A stretch of 64,000 nucleotides of DNA from Pedobacter sp. B4-66 (lineage in GTDB: Bacteria > Bacteroidota > Bacteroidia > Sphingobacteriales > Sphingobacteriaceae): NCBI RefSeq assembly GCF_018492665.1, contig NZ_JAFVME010000017.1:1-64000 (forward strand). The letters run 5' to 3'. The position numbers and the translations under genes are program-made. Below, piece after piece: positions 16,262 to 24,647 of the stretch. The notes below the pieces were generated by a model that saw nothing but the letters and a program-made list of their open reading frames with translations, had not been told where the DNA came from and did not search any database. Each line of letters begins with the position of its first letter. The stretch's first letter is position 1.

Positions 16262-17476
16262 ATGCTTTTGCTTTATAATATAGCGATTCAACTTTATGGT
16301 TTAATTGTTAACATATTCTCCCTGTTCAATAATAAAGCCAAATTCTTTGTTCAAGGCAGAAAGAATATTTTCGAAAATATACAAAAAAAGGTAGATACCA
16401 CTAAATCAAACATTTGGTTTCACTTTGCCTCTCTTGGAGAATTTGAACAAGGCCGGCCTTTGCTAGAAAAGATTAGAAATCAGTACCCCGAAAAGCGAAT
16501 TGTTATTACCTTTTTTTCCCCATCTGGGTATGAAATCAGAAAAGATTATGCTTTGGCTGATGGAGTATTTTATTTACCACTCGATACAGCTAGCAATGCA
16601 AAAAAACTAATTGCAGCAATAAATCCGGAAATAGCTGTATTCACTAAATATGAATATTGGTATCACTATTTCGAAACCCTTCATAAATCGGGAATTCCAC
16701 TTTACATTATATCAAGTATTTTCAGATCAGATCAAATTTTCTTTAAATGGTATGGTTCTTTCAATCGCAAAATCCTAAGTTTTGTAAACTATTTTTTTGT
16801 TCAGAACGAAGAGAGCAAACAACTCCTTAGTCAAATTAATATTAAAAATGTAAGCATAAGTGGTGATACCAGATTCGACCGTGTAGCGGAGAATGCCAAA
16901 TCACCAAAAGAATTTGAACTCATCAGGAAGTTCTGCAGCAACAATCGTACGCTTATTGCCGGAAGTACCTGGCTTGCTGACGAACGTTTGCTAACATTAC
17001 TTATAAACAAAAGACCTGACTGGAAATTTATAATTGCTCCTCATGAAATAGACAAGGCACATATTGATGAGATTGTAAAGCTTGTTCCGACGGCAATCCG
17101 CTATTCTGAATTATCCGCTCAATCTCCAGAAACTCAAATCTTGATCATAGATAACATTGGCATATTATCCTCTGTTTATCAATATGGAAAGATTGCTTAT
17201 ATAGGTGGAGGCTTCGGCGTTGGTATCCACAATACTTTAGAGGCTGCAGCATTTGGAATACCCGTAATCTTCGGCCCTAAATATGATAAATTCCAAGAGG
17301 CAAAAGATCTGATTTCAATAGGCGCAGCTAGCAGTATTAGTACAGCAGACGAACTATTCAACGCTTTTGAAAATTTCACAGAAAATAAAACAGCCGGAGA
17401 AATTGCTAAGAATTACGTAAATACGAAAACAGGATCAACAGATCAGATCATAAAATACATAGCTCAGAATTTCTAG
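16262..17476 (+). CDS. waaA: 3-deoxy-D-manno-octulosonic acid (Kdo) transferase
   Basis: 404 residues, GT30 family. The N-terminal membrane helix LLYNIAIQLYGLIVNIF anchors it to the inner face of the cytoplasmic membrane. WFHFASLGEFEQGRPLLE carries the catalytic Glu region, then YEYWYHYFETLHKSG, SGDTRFDRV, AGSTWLADE and the C-terminal IGGGFGVGIHNTLEAAAFG donor-binding motif follow. It adds Kdo to the lipid A precursor, so the organism makes lipopolysaccharide. ATG at 16262. Its stop overlaps the convergent hemH stop by 4 bases. Confidence 0.94.
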   Translation: MLLLYNIAIQLYGLIVNIFSLFNNKAKFFVQGRKNIFENIQKKVDTTKSNIWFHFASLGEFEQGRPLLEKIRNQYPEKRIVITFFSPSGYEIRKDYALADGVFYLPLDTASNAKKLIAAINPEIAVFTKYEYWYHYFETLHKSGIPLYIISSIFRSDQIFFKWYGSFNRKILSFVNYFFVQNEESKQLLSQINIKNVSISGDTRFDRVAENAKSPKEFELIRKFCSNNRTLIAGSTWLADERLLTLLINKRPDWKFIIAPHEIDKAHIDEIVKLVPTAIRYSELSAQSPETQILIIDNIGILSSVYQYGKIAYIGGGFGVGIHNTLEAAAFGIPVIFGPKYDKFQEAKDLISIGAASSISTADELFNAFENFTENKTAGEIAKNYVNTKTGSTDQIIKYIAQNF

Positions 17477-18486
17477 CTTACCGCTAATTCCACAAGTGCA
17501 TCAATAAACTTTGGATTGTCATTTAAGCTTTCAACCAGTTGAACATGCTCGCCACCTAAAGCCTTAAATTCTTCATGATATTCAACAGTAATTTCATAAA
17601 GCGTTTCCAGGCAATCAGCAACAAATGCAGGACTAAATACAAGTAAACGTTTTTTACCTTCAGCGGCTAATTTCTTTAACACATCTGTGGTGTATGGTTG
17701 TACCCATGGCTCTTTGCCCAAACGAGATTGGAAGCAAACGGTATAATCTTCTCTCGCAATATTCAATTTTGCTGCAATCAATTTTGCAGTATCATGTCCT
17801 TGTGCAGAGTAGCAAAACTTATTGGTATCGTTTAAAGTATCACAGCAATTGTCCTTTTTCAAACAATAGCTACCGGTATGGTCACATTTTAACAGCTGAC
17901 GTTCAGGAAGTCCATGAAAGCTAAACAATACATGATCATAAGTTTCAGGTTGATACTTTTTCGCATTTTCAGCGAAAACCTCTAACATTAATTCATTATT
18001 GTGAAAAGAGCTCACAAACGAAACCGGTGGTATGGTGGTCCATTTACTTACAATTTCCATTACGTTTTGTATTACCGAACCACTACTGGCTGAGGCGTAC
18101 TGAGGAAATAAAGGAATAACTTTTATGCTTTCAACCAAACCAGCTTTCATTTTGTCTAAAGCAGACTCAATTGAAGGATTCTGATACCTCATAGCTAGTT
18201 CAACGTGATATTCATCACCCAATTTCTCTTGAACTAATGCAGCTTGTATTTTACTATAGTACAATAGCGGAGATCCGTTTTCATCCCAGATCTCTTTATA
18301 TAATTTCGATGTTTTAGGGCTACGAAAAGGAACAATTACACCTTTAACCAATAATGTGCGGTTAAAAGCATTGATATCAATTACACGTTCATCCATCAAA
18401 AACTGATCAAGATATTTGCGTACGTCTTTAACTTCCGGGCTATCCGGAGTTCCTAAATTCACTAATAAAATGCCCTTTTTTCCCAT
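17473..18486 (-). CDS. hemH: Ferrochelatase with cysteine-rich insert
   Basis: 337 residues. The N-terminus GILLVNLGTPDSPEVKDVRK, SFHGLPERQL with the catalytic His, and CFQSRLGKEPWVQPYT are ferrochelatase motifs; the enzyme inserts Fe2+ into protoporphyrin IX (or coproporphyrin III). After SFHGLP comes an insert with five cysteines in the pattern C-x6-C-x5-CC-x9-C (about residues 200-226). Internal cysteines there are known to hold a [2Fe-2S] cluster in some bacterial ferrochelatases, so a cluster is likely. The stop overlaps that of waaA on the other strand. Confidence 0.94.
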   Translation of the reverse strand: MGKKGILLVNLGTPDSPEVKDVRKYLDQFLMDERVIDINAFNRTLLVKGVIVPFRSPKTSKLYKEIWDENGSPLLYYSKIQAALVQEKLGDEYHVELAMRYQNPSIESALDKMKAGLVESIKVIPLFPQYASASSGSVIQNVMEIVSKWTTIPPVSFVSSFHNNELMLEVFAENAKKYQPETYDHVLFSFHGLPERQLLKCDHTGSYCLKKDNCCDTLNDTNKFCYSAQGHDTAKLIAAKLNIAREDYTVCFQSRLGKEPWVQPYTTDVLKKLAAEGKKRLLVFSPAFVADCLETLYEITVEYHEEFKALGGEHVQLVESLNDNPKFIDALVELAVS

Positions 18487-18548
18487 AATATGGCGCGAAA
18501 TTAACTTATTATCCTTTTATGTTCTCCCGTAAAAACAATAATTACTTT

Positions 18549-19397
18549 TTAATGATTAAGCAGAAAGCTTTTAACCTCTTCCATTAACCACATTGGCGTA
18601 GATGTAGCACCGCAGATTCCAATCTTATCTTTAGCAGAAAACCAGTTGAAATCTATTTCTTCAATGTTTGAAATGAAATATGAATTGTCGTTATATTTTT
18701 TGCAAACATCATACAATACTTTCCCATTAGAGGATTTCTTACCTGAAACGAATAAGATTTTATCATAATTCACCACAAATTTTTCAAGGTCACCATAACG
18801 GTTGGATACTTGTCGGCAAATGGTATCATTTGCTTTAACATCATATCCCCTATTGATAAGTTCATCCTTTATCTGATAAAATTTGTCTGTACTCTTAGTT
18901 GTTTGACTATACAGAGTGAATTTAGAAGGCAAATCAACATTATCCAACTCCGCTAAATCCTGAAAAACAATTGCTTTACCATCGGTTTGGCCTTGTAACC
19001 CTACTACCTCAGCATGACCATGTTTGCCGAAGATCAGGATTTGCTCATCATCATCATGTGAATTTTTAATCCTGTTCTGTAGCTTTAAAACCACCGGACA
19101 CGAAGCATCAATTAATGTCAATTCATTTTCTAATGCAAGCTGATAAGTAGATGGAGCCTCTCCGTGAGCTCTGATTAGAACCTTCTCTCTCTTTAAGCCC
19201 TGCAATTGTTCATGATCAATAATCCTTAAACCTTTATCGGTTAATCGCTTTACCTCCTCATCGTTATGCACAATATCACCAAGGCAATACAAGTAATCTT
19301 CATGATCTAAAATATCTTCAGCCATATCAATAGCATAAACTACCCCAAAGCAAAAACCCGAAGCCTTATCTATAGTAACGGTTAAATCGTATTCCAT
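18549..19397 (-). CDS. ispH: 4-hydroxy-3-methylbut-2-enyl diphosphate reductase
   Basis: 282 residues, IspH/LytB. The three cluster cysteines are visible: near residue 17 in SGFCFGVVYAID, in DASCPVVLKLQNRI, and in GICGATSTPMWLMEEV. Catalytic features such as IRAHGEAPSTY and the SQTTKS motif are also present. The [4Fe-4S] enzyme makes IPP and DMAPP in the last step of the MEP pathway. The gene is somewhat short but complete. A promoter box lies 25 nt upstream of the ATG. Confidence 0.95.
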   Translation of the reverse strand: MEYDLTVTIDKASGFCFGVVYAIDMAEDILDHEDYLYCLGDIVHNDEEVKRLTDKGLRIIDHEQLQGLKREKVLIRAHGEAPSTYQLALENELTLIDASCPVVLKLQNRIKNSHDDDEQILIFGKHGHAEVVGLQGQTDGKAIVFQDLAELDNVDLPSKFTLYSQTTKSTDKFYQIKDELINRGYDVKANDTICRQVSNRYGDLEKFVVNYDKILFVSGKKSSNGKVLYDVCKKYNDNSYFISNIEEIDFNWFSAKDKIGICGATSTPMWLMEEVKSFLLNH

Positions 19398-19422
19398 CTT
19401 TTTCTTGACACTAATTAATGTA

Positions 19423-19430
19423 CAAAATTA
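19423..19430 (-). promoter_or_regulatory. -7 promoter box of ispH
   Basis: TAATTTTG on the minus strand, exact to TAnnTTTG, 25 nt before the ispH ATG. A TTG lies 24 nt further upstream, slightly too far for the usual 19-21 nt spacing. Confidence 0.45.
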
Positions 19431-19451
19431 CACAAAAAGAGTTTCATATCC

Positions 19452-20414
19452 TTACAACTTATGTTTACCAGATGTCAATACCTTAATCCAAAGCCCCTTT
19501 AATAACAACACCAAAAGCATTACCATTTGAATCGGATGAAGTAAAACACTAACAAATGGATTTTGTGCAGTAAGAAACGAAATCATTACCCTGCTTAAAA
19601 AAATCAAACCTACAGGTAAAACCAAAAGTACAGGCTCAAAATTAAGCAGTACAACTACAGGCCCGCCAATAACCAATAGTAGGTAAATCAATACTGCTAA
19701 TATATTGCTTCCAAATGCCAACAGCAATTGCGACGAGACCTTATCAAGGTTCATCCTCTCGTTAAAGTAAACGAACGTATTACCTAATAAAACTTCAGTT
19801 TTAAACTTCATCTGTTTCATTAACCCGGTAATTCCAATACCATCTAAATCCTTTTCATCCACCTGTTCATACCAATTATTCTTTTTATAACTATTGGCCT
19901 TAAAGAACATGCATGCTGTATTAGTAGCGGCAAATATTTGTTGAGTACTTAACCTCACCAATCTTAATGGTAAAAGATTTAATAAAACAAAGTCTCCTAA
20001 AGGATAAACCAAACGACTTAACAAACCATTAAGTTTTCGATTGGGAATTATACTGAGCAGATCCAAATCAAACACCTTAACCCGATAAATAAGATTATTT
20101 ATTAGCCCTTTACTAATAATGGTATTACCATCCAAAAACAAAATATAGCTACCTGTTGATTCCGCAACAGCCTTTCGTGAGGTTTCAGTGTATTTTTTAA
20201 CGATGATCTCCACATTCGAATAATCCTGTGCTTCAATTGAAGTTACCAAAGCAGAAGGATCATCATTTGCATCAGATAAAGAAATTATAATCGAAACCTT
20301 ATCAGTAAAGTGTTTTCCGTAATATCCGAGTTTTGGATTGGACAAGAAATTAAACAATGTTACTGAAAACCGTAATACAAGGAACACAAGAACAGCGTAA
20401 ATAAAAATGATCAT
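19452..20414 (-). CDS. Membrane glycosyltransferase, family 2-like
   Basis: 320 residues: an N-terminal membrane helix (FIYAVLVFLVLRFSVTLFNF), a short GT-A domain with VSIIISLSDANDD, EAQDYSNVEIIVKKY and ILFLDGNTIISKGLI, where LDGN stands in for the usual DxD, and three or four membrane helices near the C-terminus (about 230-310). The catalytic domain is shorter than most GT2 enzymes and its acceptor-side motif (QXXRW-like) is missing, so substrate and even activity are uncertain. Its ATG overlaps the acyltransferase stop by 4 nt (ATGA), so the two are translated together and probably act on one lipid product. Confidence 0.75.
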   Translation of the reverse strand: MIIFIYAVLVFLVLRFSVTLFNFLSNPKLGYYGKHFTDKVSIIISLSDANDDPSALVTSIEAQDYSNVEIIVKKYTETSRKAVAESTGSYILFLDGNTIISKGLINNLIYRVKVFDLDLLSIIPNRKLNGLLSRLVYPLGDFVLLNLLPLRLVRLSTQQIFAATNTACMFFKANSYKKNNWYEQVDEKDLDGIGITGLMKQMKFKTEVLLGNTFVYFNERMNLDKVSSQLLLAFGSNILAVLIYLLLVIGGPVVVLLNFEPVLLVLPVGLIFLSRVMISFLTAQNPFVSVLLHPIQMVMLLVLLLKGLWIKVLTSGKHKL

Positions 20415-21031
20415 AAAGCCTTTCCCTGACTTTTAACAGCAGCTCCGTAATGCTTATTGTACTCACTTTTCAACAGTTGTAAACTAACATATTCTTCAGC
20501 CTCCCAGCTAGCTAAGTAACTCCTGGCTTCCGGTTTCCGCTCACTAAAATAATCTGTAAGATTGGCTGAAAATATAGTTTGAAACTTCTTTTTAGATGCA
20601 TTCACAACCTGCATCACTCCCTTCTCGAAGCTAATACTTGCGATATAGCTTGTATACAACTTTCCTTGCGGAAAAATAAGAACCAAATTATCAGGATTAT
20701 CCAGTAAACCACCGGCGTATGCTAATGTTTGAACCACATCTTTTCCGTTTGTCTCAGCAGCAAAAGCTCCTAAATATTTTAAAAACCATAATTTCTTATA
20801 GTCCTCCTTTGTAACCAGAACATGGAACTGTTTCTTAAATAGCTTTTTATTTAAATAAAACATCAAAAAGCCATCCCACCAGCTAAAATGATTGGCTAAT
20901 AAAAGTATAGCCTCATCATCTTTAATCTGAAGTTTATTAAAATTGTACGAAGAAAAGTCCTTCTTTATGATATAAGCAACATACCAGGAAAAGAACTTAA
21001 AAACTATAGGGCTTTTTTGGGACTGGTACAT
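20411..21031 (-). CDS. PlsC-like acyltransferase
   Basis: 206 residues. Motif I reads NHFSWWDGF (the HX4D box with catalytic His and Asp), motif III reads VLIFPQGKL (FPEGT-like). These place it in the glycerol-phosphate/1-acylglycerol-phosphate acyltransferase superfamily. The Gln and Lys in motif III differ from the classical PlsC and suggest an acceptor other than lysophosphatidate. Overlap by 4 nt with the glycosyltransferase points to a glycolipid acylation step. In Bacteroidota similar pairs act on carotenoid glycosides or ornithine/glycine lipids; which applies here cannot be read off. Confidence 0.8.
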   Translation of the reverse strand: MYQSQKSPIVFKFFSWYVAYIIKKDFSSYNFNKLQIKDDEAILLLANHFSWWDGFLMFYLNKKLFKKQFHVLVTKEDYKKLWFLKYLGAFAAETNGKDVVQTLAYAGGLLDNPDNLVLIFPQGKLYTSYIASISFEKGVMQVVNASKKKFQTIFSANLTDYFSERKPEARSYLASWEAEEYVSLQLLKSEYNKHYGAAVKSQGKAL

Positions 21032-21070
21032 CCCTCTAAAATGAGAAAAATTAGCTTTAAATGCAAACGG

Positions 21071-21592
21071 TTAACTTAAATAGACCCTATCCTCTTCTCC
21101 TTCAACATCCATTACCACATCAACATGTTCTTTTAAAACAGTAGCCAACTGTAAACCAACAAAATCTGTTGCTATCGGGAAAATTTTATGACTTCTATCA
21201 ACTAGTACCACTGTCCTAATCTTTTTGTGTGGAGTATTCAGGAAAACACCAAGGCCATAAGCCAAAGTCTTACCACTATTCAATACATCATCGACAAGTA
21301 TGATTACCTTATTCTTCCAATGCGACTCATCTAAATCTGTATTGGCAACCAGTTTGCTATTCAATCTATCAAGATCAATCCTAAGCATTGTAATTTTAAG
21401 ATCAGAAATTTTTGTCAATACCTTTTTTAAACGCAAGGCTAATTTATAGCCACGGTCCCATATTCCGGCCAGTACAATTTCTTTCTCATTTAAATTATCT
21501 TCCAAAATCTGGTATGCAATTCTGTTGATCTTTTGCTGTATCTGTTTTTTATCAAGAATAAGTAATTGAGATTCTCCCATCTGGTATCGCAT
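21071..21592 (-). CDS. Phosphoribosyltransferase, PyrR-like
   Basis: 173 residues. The PRPP-binding motif IILVDDVLNSGKTL (about residues 96-109) marks a type I phosphoribosyltransferase, and the order of strands (IVLAGIWDRGYKLALRL, then ITMLRIDLDRLN) follows PyrR/Apt-like proteins. It may be a uracil phosphoribosyltransferase-type enzyme or an RNA-binding regulator; no pyr genes are near, so regulation of pyrimidine genes is not supported by context. ATG at 21590-21592; an internal ATG four codons later is an alternative. Confidence 0.75.
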   Translation of the reverse strand: MRYQMGESQLLILDKKQIQQKINRIAYQILEDNLNEKEIVLAGIWDRGYKLALRLKKVLTKISDLKITMLRIDLDRLNSKLVANTDLDESHWKNKVIILVDDVLNSGKTLAYGLGVFLNTPHKKIRTVVLVDRSHKIFPIATDFVGLQLATVLKEHVDVVMDVEGEEDRVYLS

Positions 21593-21685
21593 TGTTTATA
21601 TTACAAAAAGAACCATTTTAAGGTTCATATTCAAACTTAGATTAAAATATTTTTATATCCCTTTAAAAAAAGTTTACAAATCGTG

Positions 21686-21713
21686 CAACGTTTAGCCCCT
21701 TGTTGCGTCTAAT
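21686..21713 (+). promoter_or_regulatory. ECF sigma-type promoter of the head-GIN gene
   Basis: -35 CAACGTTT (21686-21693) and -10 CGTCTAAT (21706-21713), with 16 nt from the end of the AAC core to CGTC. This AAC...CGTC layout is what extracytoplasmic-function sigma factors recognise, and differs from the TAnnTTTG boxes of neighbouring genes. Confidence 0.55.
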
Positions 21714-21740
21714 TAATAAACCATCAATCAAAAACCTAAT

Positions 21741-22451
21741 ATGAAAACATCATCCATACTTAAATCAGCACTAACACTTCTAATCTTTTCAGCCGCTGTA
21801 ACATCACTAAGGGCACAACAGGATAAAGATATTGCAATCAAAAATTTTAATGAAGTTTCAGTTTCAAGTGGAATAGACTTATATCTTACTCAAAGTAATT
21901 CCGAGAATATTCGTATCAATGCTCACCCCGATCTCATTAAAAATGTGATTATTGAGAAAGAAGGAAATAATCTAAGAATCAAATACAAAGACGGTGTTAA
22001 CTGGGGTCGATTATTTAAAAATCAATCTATCAAAGTTTACGTAAACTACAAAACACTTACTGCTTTGTCAGCGAGTGGTGGTAGTGATGTATATACTCAA
22101 AACACGCTGAAAACGGATAGGCTATCACTGAGTGCATCCGGAGGTTCAGATTTGAAATTAGATGTAGTCGCTAAAGATGTCGAAATACAAACAAGTGGCG
22201 GCTCTGATGTTGATATAAAAGGGAGTGCTACAAATATGGAAGTTTCTACAAGTGGTGGCAGTGATGTAAACGCACTTAATTTTGTAGTTGACTACGCAAA
22301 AGTAAGTTCAAGTGGTGGGTCTGATGCAAATATTCATGTTAATAAAGCATTAGAAGCAAGTGCCAGTGGAGGTAGTGATATAAACTACAAAGGAAATGCA
22401 TCAGTAAAAAACAACTCCAGCAAAAGCGGGGATGTTAACCGATTAAAATAA
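21741..22451 (+). CDS. Secreted head-GIN domain protein (DUF2807)
   Basis: 236 residues: signal peptide to about residue 25 (LTLLIFSAAVTSLRAQ), then a DUF2807 right-handed beta-solenoid. The motif SxSGGSD recurs six or seven times (for example LSASGGSDV, TSGGSDVDI, SSGGSDANI) at the turns, one per coil. The start of the mature part, FNEVSVSSGIDLYLTQ, is the family signature. These proteins are exported to the periplasm or surface; function unknown, though they are often stress-linked. An ECF-like promoter lies 28 nt upstream of the ATG and a strong terminator follows, so it is a single-gene unit. Confidence 0.85.
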   Translation: MKTSSILKSALTLLIFSAAVTSLRAQQDKDIAIKNFNEVSVSSGIDLYLTQSNSENIRINAHPDLIKNVIIEKEGNNLRIKYKDGVNWGRLFKNQSIKVYVNYKTLTALSASGGSDVYTQNTLKTDRLSLSASGGSDLKLDVVAKDVEIQTSGGSDVDIKGSATNMEVSTSGGSDVNALNFVVDYAKVSSSGGSDANIHVNKALEASASGGSDINYKGNASVKNNSSKSGDVNRLK

Positions 22452-22472
22452 AGTTTAGTTTAGTTTTTAGTT

Positions 22473-22506
22473 ATTCCTGCCAAACGGATGTCTGGCAGGA
22501 ATTTTT
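22473..22506 (+). terminator. Terminator of the head-GIN gene
   Basis: Perfect 10-bp arms ATTCCTGCCA/TGGCAGGAAT with a 10-nt loop, followed by a T-run. The opposite strand has no U-run, so it serves only the plus-strand gene. Confidence 0.85.
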
Positions 22507-22520
22507 ATTTTAGTTCGCCT

Positions 22521-22922
22521 TTACTTTTTATAAGGATAATAAATAAAGTTCGCCCCTTCGGGTACGATTACAAAAACGCACATAAAGTCTGCAGGTTTTT
22601 TGTAGCTTTTAAGAAACAATGCCTTTTTATCCGGCTGGATGATACCTTTCTCTACAAACTCTTCAAAAGTAGAAACTTGTATAGTCCATTCGGTATTTAG
22701 TTCTTTTCTATCCAGAATTACCTCTCCAATATTTACAACGTACTGGTGAGCTATAAAAATAGGATTGGCGGTTATTCCTTCCACCATTATATCTACTGCA
22801 ACCTCTTTAATAGAATCAGCATATAAATCCAAATCCTTTTCAAGGCTTACCAAAGGGCTTTGCTTTTTCTGTTCTGGTTTTCCGCCTTCCGGTTCCTGTG
22901 GTAATAATTCTTCTATATCCAT
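22521..22922 (-). CDS. Conserved small protein of unknown function
   Basis: 133 residues that I do not recognise beyond being conserved-looking. The acidic, Pro and Gln rich start (MDIEELLPQEPEGG) leads into an alpha/beta domain with LEKDLDLYADSIKEVAVD and a C-terminal strand pair ending in FVIVPEGANFIYYPYKK. There is no signal peptide or membrane helix. It begins 3 nt after rlmD ends, so it is probably expressed with it; a link to RNA modification would be speculation. Confidence 0.65.
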   Translation of the reverse strand: MDIEELLPQEPEGGKPEQKKQSPLVSLEKDLDLYADSIKEVAVDIMVEGITANPIFIAHQYVVNIGEVILDRKELNTEWTIQVSTFEEFVEKGIIQPDKKALFLKSYKKPADFMCVFVIVPEGANFIYYPYKK

Positions 22923-22925
22923 TTT

Positions 22926-24395
22926 TTAATTATTCTCTAAATTATCTTCCGGTTTGCTACCAACAAATTTCAACAGCACAACATTCTCAACATGCTGAGT
23001 ATGTGGGAACATATCAACCGGCTTAATACGAACTACTTCATATTTCTCTTTTAACAAAGCCAAATCCCTTGCCTGTGTAGCTGCATTGCAACTCACATAA
23101 ACAATTTTCTCAGCTTCCATCTCAAGTAATCTTTCAACTACGTCTGCGTGCATTCCAGCCCTTGGTGGATCTGTTATAACCACATCAGGTTTACCGTGAT
23201 CAGCAATAAAATCTCTTGTCAGAATGTCCTTCATATCACCGGCATAGAAAATCGTATTCTCTATTTTATTAAGCTCCGAATTAAACTTAGCATCCTCAAT
23301 AGCTGTAGGCACATATTCAATTCCAACAACCTGCTTCACACTTCCCGCAACAAAATTCGCAATAGTACCTGCACCGGTGTATAAATCATAAACCAGCTCA
23401 TCACCAGAGAAACCGGCAAATTCCTTAGTGATTTTATACAACTCATGAGCCTGATCTGAATTGGTTTGATAAAAAGATTTCGCACCAATTTTAAATTTTA
23501 GACCGTCCATTTCCTCAAAAATATAATCCCTACCCGCGTAAGTAATTACATCCTGATCAAAAATAGTATCGTTCTTCTTTTGATTTAATATATAAAGTAA
23601 TGAAGTGATTTCAGGGAAATTTACTTTCAGATATTCCATTAAGCCGTCTACCTGTTCTTGTTCTGTATAGGCAAAAACCACAACCACCATCACTTCACCA
23701 GTAGAAGAAGTACGTATAATCAGGTTTCTTAAATTACCTTCATGATTTCGCAAATCGTAAAAAGATAGTCCGTTTTCTAAAGCATACGCTCTAACACTAT
23801 TTCTTAATGTATTAGAAGGCTCTGCTTGTAAATAACAATGCTGTATATCTAAAATTTTATCGAACCTAAGTGGAACGTGAAAACCAAGGGCATTCATTTC
23901 CAGGTCCTCATTTGGCCCCTCTGAATCCTCTGCTCTGTCCGCCATATCTTGCTTATTTAACCAGCGTTTATTAGAAAACGTGTATTCAAGCTTATTGCGA
24001 TAGTATTTATTTTCTGCAGAACCTAAAATTGGCTCCATTGCAGAAGTATCAATCTTTGCGAGACGCTGTAAAGCAGCCTCCACATTTTTATGTTTAAATT
24101 TCAATTGAGCATCATAGCCCATGTGCTGCCATTTGCAACCACCACAGGTACCAAAGTGCTGACAAAAAGGATCAACCCTTAAATCAGAAGCTTCATTTAA
24201 GCTTTCAATTACTGCTTCAGCAAAGTTTTTCTTTTTCTTTACTATGCGAACATCAACCACATCACCCGGTACGGCTTTATCCACAAATATTACCAATTCA
24301 TCTGCTTTACCAACACCCTTGCCTTCCTCGGCAATATCAATAATACTTAAATTGGGGATGATGGTTACTGTTCCGGCTTTTCTATTTCTACTCAT
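22926..24395 (-). CDS. rlmD: 23S rRNA (uracil-C5)-methyltransferase RlmD/RumA type
   Basis: 489 residues from the ATG at 24393-24395. The N-terminal TRAM domain (about 15-75) precedes the iron-sulfur motif CQHFGTCGGCKWQHM (Cx5Cx2C). A SAM domain carries VYDLYTGAGTIANF and DPPRAG, and the catalytic Cys lies in YVSCNAATQARDL. This is the RumA/TrmA-type layout; the product is a 5-methyluridine in 23S rRNA, but exact position is inferred only. An upstream TTG is less likely to be the start because it lies inside the promoter box TAATTTTG (24402-24409). Next gene is 3 nt away. Confidence 0.9.
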   Translation of the reverse strand: MSRNRKAGTVTIIPNLSIIDIAEEGKGVGKADELVIFVDKAVPGDVVDVRIVKKKKNFAEAVIESLNEASDLRVDPFCQHFGTCGGCKWQHMGYDAQLKFKHKNVEAALQRLAKIDTSAMEPILGSAENKYYRNKLEYTFSNKRWLNKQDMADRAEDSEGPNEDLEMNALGFHVPLRFDKILDIQHCYLQAEPSNTLRNSVRAYALENGLSFYDLRNHEGNLRNLIIRTSSTGEVMVVVVFAYTEQEQVDGLMEYLKVNFPEITSLLYILNQKKNDTIFDQDVITYAGRDYIFEEMDGLKFKIGAKSFYQTNSDQAHELYKITKEFAGFSGDELVYDLYTGAGTIANFVAGSVKQVVGIEYVPTAIEDAKFNSELNKIENTIFYAGDMKDILTRDFIADHGKPDVVITDPPRAGMHADVVERLLEMEAEKIVYVSCNAATQARDLALLKEKYEVVRIKPVDMFPHTQHVENVVLLKFVGSKPEDNLENN

Positions 24396-24401
24396 TTGCC
24401 G

Positions 24402-24409
24402 CAAAATTA
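24402..24409 (-). promoter_or_regulatory. -7 promoter box of rlmD
   Basis: TAATTTTG on the minus strand, only 6 nt before the ATG at 24395. If used, the mRNA would be nearly leaderless. Confidence 0.4.
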
Positions 24410-24485
24410 GATAAAATTTCAGACATACTGATCTCCATCAGGTAATCAAACACCTTTCAAAGAGAAGAAAATGCAATATCAAACT

Positions 24486-24596
24486 CTACTTACCAAAAAC
24501 TTTAAGGATTAAACCAAAAATGCCTTCAACCAGGTTAAAGCTCATATCAAACTTCTCATCAACCAATACAGAAATCTCTAAAACCTCTTTACTCAT
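24486..24596 (-). CDS. Candidate 36-residue peptide gene next to tetR
   Basis: Short reading frame starting MSKEVLEISVLVDEKF and ending in the amphipathic, hydrophobic NLVEGIFGLILKVFGK before a TAG stop. No family is recognised. Support comes from its promoter: TTG, 20 nt, TATATTTG (24617-24647, minus strand), an exact fit to the Bacteroidota consensus placed 20 nt upstream of the ATG. An operator-like palindrome overlaps the -33 box, and the preceding gene on the strand is a tetR. The peptide could be a small membrane-active or regulatory protein. It is too short to be certain that it is translated. Confidence 0.45.
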   Translation of the reverse strand: MSKEVLEISVLVDEKFDMSFNLVEGIFGLILKVFGK

Positions 24597-24616
24597 AATA
24601 TATTGACGTATACAGT

Positions 24617-24647
24617 CAAATATAGATGTTTTTATACCAAATACCAA
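24617..24647 (-). promoter_or_regulatory. Consensus promoter of the 36-residue peptide gene
   Basis: On the minus strand TTG (24645-24647), 20 nt, TATATTTG (24617-24624). This is one of the two best-spaced Bacteroidota promoters in the window. The -33 element lies within the palindrome described at 24633-24656. Confidence 0.6.

Noticed and set aside
21741..22451. Short regular repeats taken as a possible CRISPR or tandem array
   Set aside because: The repeats are the coding of SGGSD turns in a beta-solenoid protein, with irregular spacing and one open frame.
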